Part shown: piece by piece, positions 1 through 5,249 of the stretch
How positions within the stretch are numbered: the stretch's first letter is position 1
How the letters are laid out: every line of letters begins with the position of its first letter
Source: Spirochaeta sp.
Lineage (GTDB): Bacteria; Spirochaetota; Spirochaetia; DSM-2461
Length of the DNA: 8,937 nucleotides
Reading direction: 5' to 3'
Assembly: GCA_030592625.1 (NCBI GenBank)
Contig: JAUVIY010000094.1
Location: 1-8,937 of the forward strand
Program-made: the position numbers and the translations under genes
The notes under the pieces: model-generated
The model's input: the letters and a program-made list of their open reading frames with translations, nothing else
The model's database searches: none
What the model was told of the DNA's origin: nothing

Positions 1-435
1 CGATCCGGACGCTTTGTTCCCGACGGTGAAGTGATTGTTCAGACATTCCGACCCGATGCTCCGGCGATAAGGATGGCTGTCGAGAATCGGATAAGGGAGT
101 TTTACGAATATGAGATCGAACAGCGCCGTCAGCTGGGCTTCCCGCCGTTCAGCCGGTTATTCAGAGTCGTAATTCGGGGGAAAGATGAGAAAAAAGTATT
201 CCGAACCGCAGATCAACTGGCATCCAAGTTAGCGGTCGGGGGGGGGTACTGGGAGCTGATGGGTCCCTCTGAATGTCCGATCGGTCGGATATCCGGTCAG
301 TACCGACGGCATCTTATCCTGCGATCAACAGGTTTCGATCATACTCACGCGGCTCTAGGTAACGCTCTGAACAATCTGCCGCCGGTGCATGGAGTCAGAA
401 TCGAAGTGGATATCGACCCGGTGAGCCTGCTTTAG
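1..435 (+). CDS. priA: Primosomal protein N' (replication restart helicase PriA), C-terminal part
   Basis: Only the last 144 codons are present; the frame is open from base 1, so the gene begins upstream. PriA is a superfamily 2 3'-5' DNA helicase that recognises abandoned replication forks and reloads the replisome. The fragment opens with the end of helicase motif VI (RSGRF, then DGEVIVQTF and P18), matching the family pattern of GR-x-GR followed by G-x-V-x-I/V-Q-T. It continues with the C-terminal domain: GFPPFSRL at fragment residues 46-53, the GP..CPI..I.GQYRRHLIL stretch at 88-107, and the family-typical ending DIDPVSLL. Length and ending look complete, so the C terminus is intact. A run of nine G bases (238-246) encodes GGG at residues 80-82 just before this domain. 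The gene ends one base from the stop of the converging CsgG-like gene. Seen: motifs and stop. Known: family role. Confidence 0.93.
   Translation, partial: RSGRFVPDGEVIVQTFRPDAPAIRMAVENRIREFYEYEIEQRRQLGFPPFSRLFRVVIRGKDEKKVFRTADQLASKLAVGGGYWELMGPSECPIGRISGQYRRHLILRSTGFDHTHAALGNALNNLPPVHGVRIEVDIDPVSLL
238..246 (+). repeat. Nine-G homopolymer inside priA
   Basis: Nine consecutive G bases lie in frame in the priA C-terminal region. They form the end of a GTC GGG GGG GGG TAC codon string (Val-Gly-Gly-Gly-Tyr). It is the longest single-base run noticed in the window. Poly-G tracts of this length are prone to slippage, but whether this one varies cannot be told from one sequence. Confidence 0.9.
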
Positions 436-436
436 C

Positions 437-1615
437 TTACTCTCTGTGCATGCCTTGCCGGATGTCCGTTCTACGGACCGCGAATTCAATCGACCAGTAA
501 CGATTGGAATACCAGTCGCGTTCGAAATCAATTTCCAGGGAACCGGCAATTTCGGTGAAATCAATCTCGTCGGAATCCCTGTCGATGTCCCAGGTGTAGG
601 TTTCTCCATCGGCCTCTATTTCGATAATGACAACGGGTCTCTTGGTATCTATTGAGGCATTCAATCGAATAATCACGGGAATCGAGTGTCCATTTCGGTC
701 AAGATAACTCACATCTTCATTAATATTGATGACATCCGTCACTCCGGGTTCCAGCCGCCACCTGTCGCTGAACAGTACCCTGGCATTGTAGAGCAGACCG
801 TTGAAATGGTAGATGGCGGAACGAATCACGCTTTTCCGCCCGGTTTTCACTTCAACAGTCCTCTGCCAGTCCTTGAAGATTACCTCGGGCCACTCAATTT
901 CGCCGAAATCGTTCCCCGCCTCCACACGGATGACATGTTCACCGGGGCTGAGGTCTTCCAGAAGTGTCGGTATCGTTCCACCCGGCGTGTATCCGTAGAA
1001 TTCTTCGTCGACGTAAATCTCGCCCTGCTGGAAATTGCAGAAAAATTCGATGCTCCCCGGCTCTTCATCGCTCAGCGAAAGAAGAGAACGCTCACCTTCA
1101 ATACCCGCCAGTATCACCGGTTTTCCCGTGAGGGCTTCAACGATCTGTTCGGCCAGGTTGTGGATTGAATTTTCCGTATAGCCTCTTACCGAAAGCGGAA
1201 TTGTCGTTCCGTCATCGGTCATCAGGATTCTCATGTTAATAATTATTTCCCGCCCGAGAAAAGCGTAATCACCTTCGATAAGGGCGTCAGCCCCGGCGAG
1301 CTGACCAACCTGCTTGGCGGTATCTTCATCGCTGAGCAGTCCGGTCAGCCTGAGATTCTGCTCGTCGATAATCCGGTCCATCCGGGCCCGTTCCACAAGA
1401 TCGATATCGTCAACCCGTGTCAGGTCGTACATCAGTACACCGATAATCATGCCCTCGAGATAATCGTATCGGGGATCCCTGTTGAGGTTTTCCAGCCTGA
1501 GTACCCCAACATTTATGGATTCTGCCCCGAGTGAAGGAATCATCGGACCGGCTGCCATCATCACAGCGACGAGCACTAAGACGGAGAGCGGTGCAAGTTG
1601 GAAACGATCGTTCAT
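437..1615 (-). CDS. Exported CsgG-like and PEGA-domain protein
   Basis: This 392-residue protein is probably exported to the periplasm or outer envelope. Residues 1-30 form a signal peptide: a hydrophobic core LSVLVLVAVMMAAG and a likely cleavage near SLG-AES, with no lipobox cysteine. Residues about 35-165 resemble the CsgG/FlgO/LpoB N-terminal fold: NVGVLRLEN, VERARMDRIIDEQNL, then AGADALIEGDY and a strand with INMRI. Residues about 198-232 form a PEGA domain (GEIYVDEEFYGYTP ... LSPGEHVIRVEAG), a beta domain common in surface proteins. The last 120 or so residues (270-390) are beta-rich and not recognised. No Shine-Dalgarno sequence precedes the ATG, but the signal peptide begins exactly there, which supports this start. 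The gene sits backwards between priA and def, genes that lie side by side in many bacteria. It converges on priA with one base between the stops. Substrate and partner are unknown; CsgG-like proteins act in secretion or in envelope assembly. Confidence 0.85.
   Translation of the reverse strand: MNDRFQLAPLSVLVLVAVMMAAGPMIPSLGAESINVGVLRLENLNRDPRYDYLEGMIIGVLMYDLTRVDDIDLVERARMDRIIDEQNLRLTGLLSDEDTAKQVGQLAGADALIEGDYAFLGREIIINMRILMTDDGTTIPLSVRGYTENSIHNLAEQIVEALTGKPVILAGIEGERSLLSLSDEEPGSIEFFCNFQQGEIYVDEEFYGYTPGGTIPTLLEDLSPGEHVIRVEAGNDFGEIEWPEVIFKDWQRTVEVKTGRKSVIRSAIYHFNGLLYNARVLFSDRWRLEPGVTDVININEDVSYLDRNGHSIPVIIRLNASIDTKRPVVIIEIEADGETYTWDIDRDSDEIDFTEIAGSLEIDFERDWYSNRYWSIEFAVRRTDIRQGMHRE
464..478. 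repeat. Perfect 6-bp hairpin with 3-base loop at the priA/CsgG-like convergence
   Basis: GTCCGT and ACGGAC flank a TCT loop, 28 bases after the priA stop and inside the 3' end of the converging gene. It could fold in either transcript. No T-run follows on either strand, so it is not a classical intrinsic terminator, though it could stall polymerase or protect the 3' end of priA mRNA. Confidence 0.35.
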
Positions 1616-1650
1616 ATCTTATCTATATCATGCACTGATCATCGGGTCCA
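1616..1650 (-). promoter_or_regulatory. Putative promoter of the CsgG-like gene
   Basis: Read on the minus strand, a -35-like TGGACC (1645-1650) stands 17 bp before a -10-like TATAGA (1622-1627). Each matches the sigma-70 consensus at four of six bases. Only 6 bases separate the -10 box from the ATG, so transcription would start at or next to the start codon and the message would be leaderless or nearly so. This is pattern reading only. Confidence 0.4.
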
Positions 1651-1741
1651 CAAAAGGAACCATATACGGTAAAAAACTGCGTCGCTTATGTTCCTTTAAT
1701 TCACACTTATACCACCCGTCATCACCGGGAGTTCTTCTGAC

Positions 1742-1772
1742 TTTCATCCGCCCCTTCGAATGTGTTAGATTT
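1742..1772 (+). promoter_or_regulatory. Possible promoter of the def-fmt-PASTA operon (weak)
   Basis: A -10-like TTAGAT (1765-1770, or TAGATT at 1766-1771) lies 8 bases before the def ATG at 1779, preceded by TGTG. The -35 region 17 bp upstream (around 1742-1747) is poor. No Shine-Dalgarno sequence is present between here and the ATG. The operon promoter must lie somewhere in the 163-bp divergent gap 1616-1778, or the operon reads through from elsewhere; this is the closest candidate. Confidence 0.25.
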
Positions 1773-1778
1773 CTCATC

Positions 1779-2291
1779 ATGGACATCTATACAATCGGAT
1801 TCGAGGAGCAACTCCGGATACTCCGCCGGGTTGCCGCTCCGATCAAAAATATTAACGGTGATGTGGTACAGTTGGCCGAAGAGATGATCAATGCCATGGT
1901 TAAGGGAAATGGCATCGGACTTGCAGGGCCCCAGGTTGGTCAATTACAGAGGATTTTCACCATAAAGATCGGAGAAGATGATCCCATGGTGTTCATCAAT
2001 CCGGAAATTACCGCTACAAGCGCCGAATTATCCTCCTACGAGGAGGGCTGCTTAAGTATTCCAGGTCAATATGCCGATGTCGAACGTTCGGCAGAAATAC
2101 AGCTCCAGGCCTGGAATACCCGTGGCCGTCCTTTCACTATTGAAACGTCCGGTCTGCTGGCAACGGTTATTCAGCATGAACTTGATCATCTGAACGGGAT
2201 TCTTTTCATCGATCATTTAAGTGAGCGAAAAAAGAGAAATATACTCGGCAAGTTCGACGTCGAAATCAGCAACTATCCCGGAGTGGAATGA
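1779..2291 (+). CDS. def: Peptide deformylase
   Basis: This 170-residue cytosolic metallohydrolase removes the N-formyl group from new proteins after initiation with formyl-methionine. All three family motifs are present: GIGLAGPQVG (45-54; Gln52 stabilises the transition state), EGCLS (89-93; metal ligand Cys91) and QHELDH (132-137; metal ligands His133 and His137, catalytic Glu134). Motif 1 has Gly instead of the second Ala of the usual GLAAPQ. The frame is open well upstream, but the N terminus MDIYTIGF at 1779 aligns with the usual beginning of deformylases and gives the normal length, so the longer version was rejected. There is no Shine-Dalgarno sequence before 1779. The stop overlaps the fmt start (ATGA), so the two partner enzymes of the formyl cycle are translationally coupled. 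Confidence 0.95.
   Translation: MDIYTIGFEEQLRILRRVAAPIKNINGDVVQLAEEMINAMVKGNGIGLAGPQVGQLQRIFTIKIGEDDPMVFINPEITATSAELSSYEEGCLSIPGQYADVERSAEIQLQAWNTRGRPFTIETSGLLATVIQHELDHLNGILFIDHLSERKKRNILGKFDVEISNYPGVE
2280..2283 (+). promoter_or_regulatory. Ribosome binding site of fmt
   Basis: GGAG lies 4 bases before the fmt ATG, inside the end of def. Together with the ATGA stop-start overlap it supports coupled translation of def and fmt. Confidence 0.6.
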
Positions 2292-3250
2292 AAATCCTTT
2301 TCGCCGGAACTCCACAAATCGCAGTACCGACTCTGGAAGCTCTGGTCACGGAATTTGATGTTGCAGGCGTCCTGACGGCGCCTGACAAGGTCTCAGGCCG
2401 GGGGCGAAAAATCACTCCTCCACCGGTCAAAGCCACCGCGGAGGCCCTGGGTATCCCGGTTCTGCAACCGGTAAGATTGGGATCGGAAGCCAGGGAGCAA
2501 GTTTCTGCAATTGGAGCCGAACTTCTGGTCGTTTTCGCTTACGGGAGGATTTTCGGACCCAGATTTCTATCCCTCTTCCCAGAAGGCGGAATTAATATGC
2601 ATCCATCGGCCCTTCCCTTACATCGGGGGCCGGCACCACTCACGGCGGTAATACTGACCGGTGAAACCGAAACGGCCCTTACCGTGCAGTGTGTCGCATT
2701 GGAAATGGATGCCGGGGATATCATCAGGCAGACCTCTTATCCACTCGAAGGCAACGAAACAACCGCTTCTCTCACTGAATCGGTTGCTCGGGACGCCGCT
2801 CCCGAGATTGTTCAGGCGATAAGGGACATTATTGACGGCCGGGGGATACCTGTACCCCAGGATCATTCCAAGGCTACATACTGCCGCCTCATTCTCAAAG
2901 AGGACGGTGTTATCGACTGGAAAACATCTGCAGGTCAGATAGAAAGAATGGTAAGAGCTTACACACCCTGGCCCAAATCCCGCACGTTGCTGCGGGAAGA
3001 GGTGCTGGTGATTCTCGAATCATCGGTAATGCCCCCGGGCGAAGATCATAAAATTGAAGATACAGTCGAAAGTAACGTTCCGGGTATGGTTCTGGGAGTG
3101 GACAAATCCCGAGGTATCCTGATACAAACGGGAAATGGTATTCTAGCTGTGACACGCCTTCAGCTGGCATCCCGGAAACCCCTTGATTTCCGATCTTTTC
3201 TGAATGGCGTCACCCTGGAAAACGGTACGATACTGGGAGAAGGTTCATGA
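2288..3250 (+). CDS. fmt: Methionyl-tRNA formyltransferase
   Basis: This 320-residue cytosolic enzyme transfers a formyl group from 10-formyltetrahydrofolate to initiator Met-tRNA, preparing it for translation initiation. The N-terminal formyltransferase domain (about 1-185) starts MKILFAGTPQIAVPTL, typical of Fmt. It carries the PDK.SGRGRK loop (32-41), the active-site segment INMHPSALPLHRGPAP (102-117) with Asn103 and His105, and MDAGDII (140-146) with catalytic Asp144. The C-terminal tRNA-binding domain follows, with KEDGVIDW (204-211) and RAYTPWPKSRT (223-233). Length is normal for the family. The start is set by the ATGA overlap with def and by GGAG at 2280-2283. The gene itself overlaps the next one by ATGA, so def, fmt and the PASTA gene form one operon. 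The core reads SALPLHRGPAP rather than the commoner SLLP..RGAAP; the catalytic residues are unaffected. Confidence 0.96.
   Translation: MKILFAGTPQIAVPTLEALVTEFDVAGVLTAPDKVSGRGRKITPPPVKATAEALGIPVLQPVRLGSEAREQVSAIGAELLVVFAYGRIFGPRFLSLFPEGGINMHPSALPLHRGPAPLTAVILTGETETALTVQCVALEMDAGDIIRQTSYPLEGNETTASLTESVARDAAPEIVQAIRDIIDGRGIPVPQDHSKATYCRLILKEDGVIDWKTSAGQIERMVRAYTPWPKSRTLLREEVLVILESSVMPPGEDHKIEDTVESNVPGMVLGVDKSRGILIQTGNGILAVTRLQLASRKPLDFRSFLNGVTLENGTILGEGS
3236..3243 (+). promoter_or_regulatory. Ribosome binding site of the PASTA gene
   Basis: GGAGAAGG ends three bases before the ATG at 3247, inside the last codons of fmt. It is among the strongest Shine-Dalgarno-like sequences in the window and fixes the start of the PASTA protein at the ATGA overlap. 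Confidence 0.6.
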
Positions 3251-4347
3251 GTCCTGAAAATAATAGTAAATCCGGCACCAAAGCGAAGGACGCTCCGGAC
3301 GCGGCCGTTTTCATCCCGAATTCATCCACTGCAGCAGCTGACAGCCTTTCAGTTCAGACTGACGATCCTGTCGAACGGCGTCATTTCCGCCGTGCCCTCA
3401 TGGTTATCGGCGGCGCATTCCTCGTGATGATTTTCTTTTTCACGGTGTTCTTTTTTCTTGCCGTCCGGGGTGCCGAGAGGACCGTCGTTCCCGAAATTGT
3501 TGAGGAAGAGCTGGTTGAAGCCCTGGTAATGCTGCAGGAGAGGGAACTCTATCCTCGGGTGCTGGTAAAATATACCGGCGATCCTTCAGATAAAGGTATG
3601 GTAATCGACCAGGATCCCGAACCCGGACTCTATGTAAAAGCCGGGCGGCGGGTGACGGTAACAGTCAGCCGTGGTGCCATCCTCGACAACGTTGAAGACT
3701 ACGTCGGCAAAACAATTACAGAGGTACACGGCCGCCTGGCTTCTCTATTCTCAACCTTCGAACCCCTGCTGGTAATCCGTGAACCGGTTACCTATGTATA
3801 TGATGACTCCGAACCGGGCACCATCCTTTCACAGAATCCCCCTGCAGGTACACCTCTGGGAGAACCCGAAGATCTCATCCTCATCGTGAGCCGTGGAACT
3901 CTGGACAACCTCATCAAACTACCGGATTGGGAGAACTACAGCGCGGATAACGCCATGAGATCCCTGGCACGGCTGCCGCTGCCCTTCGTCTTCGTCGAAG
4001 ATAATGTTGACTCCGTCGGTACGGTGGCCCGGGTGACTTCACAGTCTCCTCCCCCTGAATCCGAGGTGGGTCTCGATCGGACAATAACCCTGCGCTACAG
4101 CCGACCCGAATCCTGGCCCGAGGAATTCCGTTACGGTCTTTTCGCCTATACTCTTCCCGATTACCCGGTTCCCGTTCTTCTCGAAGTGATAATTCGGGAA
4201 CCCGGTGCCGAAGACCGTAAGCTTTTTTCCATGCCTCATTCGGGAGGCAAACTCTCATTCCCTTATGTGGTTCCTGCAGGAACAGGCATCCTGGTAATGG
4301 TGAATGGGGAGGAAGTCATCCGGCACGACGTACTTTCCGACAATTAA
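3247..4347 (+). CDS. Membrane-anchored protein with three PASTA domains, no kinase
   Basis: This 366-residue protein is a predicted single-pass inner-membrane protein. Residues 1-49 are a polar, probably cytoplasmic tail ending in RRHFRR. Residues 50-73 are a strongly hydrophobic, Phe-rich helix, and the rest lies outside. Three PASTA domains follow, at about 79-142, 146-216 and 222-285. Each ends in the typical signature: DQDPEPGLYVKAGRRVTVTVSRG, then SQNPPAGTPLGEPEDLILIVSRG, then SQSPPPESEVGLDRTITLRYS. PASTA domains bind peptidoglycan fragments or beta-lactams and usually belong to Ser/Thr kinases (PrkC/PknB) or class A/B penicillin-binding proteins. No kinase or transpeptidase domain is present here. 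The last 80 residues (287-366) are beta-rich and not recognised. It is the last gene of the def-fmt operon (ATGA overlap) and converges with a carboxypeptidase gene 7 bp away. A role as wall sensor or scaffold is inferred. Confidence 0.9.
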   Translation: MSPENNSKSGTKAKDAPDAAVFIPNSSTAAADSLSVQTDDPVERRHFRRALMVIGGAFLVMIFFFTVFFFLAVRGAERTVVPEIVEEELVEALVMLQERELYPRVLVKYTGDPSDKGMVIDQDPEPGLYVKAGRRVTVTVSRGAILDNVEDYVGKTITEVHGRLASLFSTFEPLLVIREPVTYVYDDSEPGTILSQNPPAGTPLGEPEDLILIVSRGTLDNLIKLPDWENYSADNAMRSLARLPLPFVFVEDNVDSVGTVARVTSQSPPPESEVGLDRTITLRYSRPESWPEEFRYGLFAYTLPDYPVPVLLEVIIREPGAEDRKLFSMPHSGGKLSFPYVVPAGTGILVMVNGEEVIRHDVLSDN

Positions 4348-4354
4348 CAGACTT

Positions 4355-5182
4355 TCAGGGGATGAGCGCCTCTCTGAGCAGGGGGGCGTTTCCATTCCAG
4401 AATACCAGCATCCGACTCTGAATCCCATCGAAGTATTCATCCTGCATTTTCACAGCATCGGTTCCAATCCAGCGCCAATGCCAGCTTTCCCATGTATACC
4501 CCGTCTCGGCTTCCAGATTCTGAGGATATGAAAGGCTCCATCCGAAGTCTCCGGCATTTTCAGCCATCCATATTCCTGCGGAGCTCTCGGAGAAGGCATT
4601 GGTGATATCCCCGAAATCAACAGTCGTCCCCAATTGATGCTGACTCATTCCCGCTCTTGCAGAGTAACGGGATGCGGCTTCTTCGCCGTCCCTATCGGCA
4701 AACATGCTGAATAGTCCCTGCTGGTATTCGTACGATCTGTAAGCCGATGAAATTACAAGGATGACTTCATCCGCAGCAGCAGCTTTTGAGAGCTTAACCA
4801 ATGCCTCTGCAGCCTTTCTGCTCAGAAACAGCCCGTCCCGTCCCCGGGTCAGTTCCGGGTAGAACGCCAGATCGACGGAATCTTCCGGTTGGAACTTCGG
4901 ATCCAGGGCATGATTCTTGTCCACGAGAAGTAGATACTCAGGCTGCATTTCCAGCATCCGGACGGCAATGTCGAGGAATCCCGCGGGGTCTTCAGCCACC
5001 GCCATACTTAAACCGGTCAGGTGTTCCGCGAAGTCCTCCCTCGTTAAAATAAATTTTTCATGGATAAAATCCCTGTTGACCTCCGGCGCGGTTTCTTCAT
5101 ATTCATTTACCTTTGCCGCATCCGGTAAGCAGCCGGAGCCGAGAAAACTGAGGGTTAGAAAAAAAATGAAGCAGTATTTCAT
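4355..5182 (-). CDS. VanY-type D-alanyl-D-alanine carboxypeptidase, probable lipoprotein
   Basis: This 275-residue predicted lipoprotein has a short hydrophobic signal (MKYCFIFFLTLSFLGSGC) and a relaxed lipobox whose Cys18 would be lipidated. The peptidase M15B (VanY/DacB-like) domain covers about 105-242. The family motifs are SSAYRSYEYQ (145-154), SQHQLGTTVDFG (180-191) with zinc ligands His182 and Asp189, and WESWHWRWIG (231-240) with catalytic Glu232 and third zinc ligand His235. Such enzymes cut the terminal D-Ala from peptidoglycan pentapeptides, limiting crosslinking; in some species they give glycopeptide resistance. No van-type regulators or ligases are nearby, so housekeeping wall trimming is more likely than resistance. 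The N-terminal 20-100 region is a lineage-specific extension. No clear Shine-Dalgarno sequence precedes the start, but the signal peptide begins there. It faces the PASTA gene tail to tail and shares its upstream region with the divergent TPR gene. Confidence 0.9.
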   Translation of the reverse strand: MKYCFIFFLTLSFLGSGCLPDAAKVNEYEETAPEVNRDFIHEKFILTREDFAEHLTGLSMAVAEDPAGFLDIAVRMLEMQPEYLLLVDKNHALDPKFQPEDSVDLAFYPELTRGRDGLFLSRKAAEALVKLSKAAAADEVILVISSAYRSYEYQQGLFSMFADRDGEEAASRYSARAGMSQHQLGTTVDFGDITNAFSESSAGIWMAENAGDFGWSLSYPQNLEAETGYTWESWHWRWIGTDAVKMQDEYFDGIQSRMLVFWNGNAPLLREALIP

Positions 5183-5191
5183 CTGGTAAAG

Positions 5192-5220
5192 AGAATAAAC
5201 AATATGCGGGCCCAGGTCAT
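5192..5220 (-). promoter_or_regulatory. Putative promoter of the carboxypeptidase gene
   Basis: On the minus strand ATGACC (5215-5220) and TATTCT (5192-5197) are 17 bp apart, and each matches the consensus at four of six bases. The -10 box is 9 bases from the ATG at 5182, implying little or no leader. The -35 box sits exactly where the -35 of the divergent TPR promoter would fall. Confidence 0.4.
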
Positions 5221-5237
5221 TATTGATATGTTCACGC

Positions 5238-5243
5238 TATAAT
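5238..5243 (+). promoter_or_regulatory. Putative -10 box of the TPR/Cys-cluster gene
   Basis: A perfect TATAAT stands 6 bases before the GTG at 5250, in the context CGCTATAATGAAG. A similar string, GGCTATAATGAGG, precedes the next gene at 6770-6782. The -35 position (about 5215-5220) is poor on this strand. Transcription from here would begin at or beside the GTG, giving a leaderless message. Confidence 0.5.
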
Positions 5244-5249
5244 GAAGTT

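Noticed and set aside
686..1168. 160-codon open frame on the plus strand inside the CsgG-like gene.
   Set aside because: It is antisense to a gene with a signal peptide and two recognisable domains, and its translation shows no domain or plausible start signal.
1482..1778. Upstream extension of the def reading frame, giving 269 residues.
   Set aside because: It overlaps the 5' end of the CsgG-like gene on the other strand and adds 99 residues with no deformylase similarity; the normal family start is at 1779.
4367..4388. Imperfect hairpin (CGCCTCT / GGGGGCG) 20 bases after the PASTA stop, as a terminator of the def operon.
   Set aside because: The stem relies on two G-T pairs and is followed by only TTT, and the bases are explained as the 3' coding end of the carboxypeptidase gene.
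4355..5182. Glycopeptide resistance (van-type) locus.
   Set aside because: Only the VanY-like carboxypeptidase is present; no VanH/A/X, ligase or two-component regulator genes are in the window.
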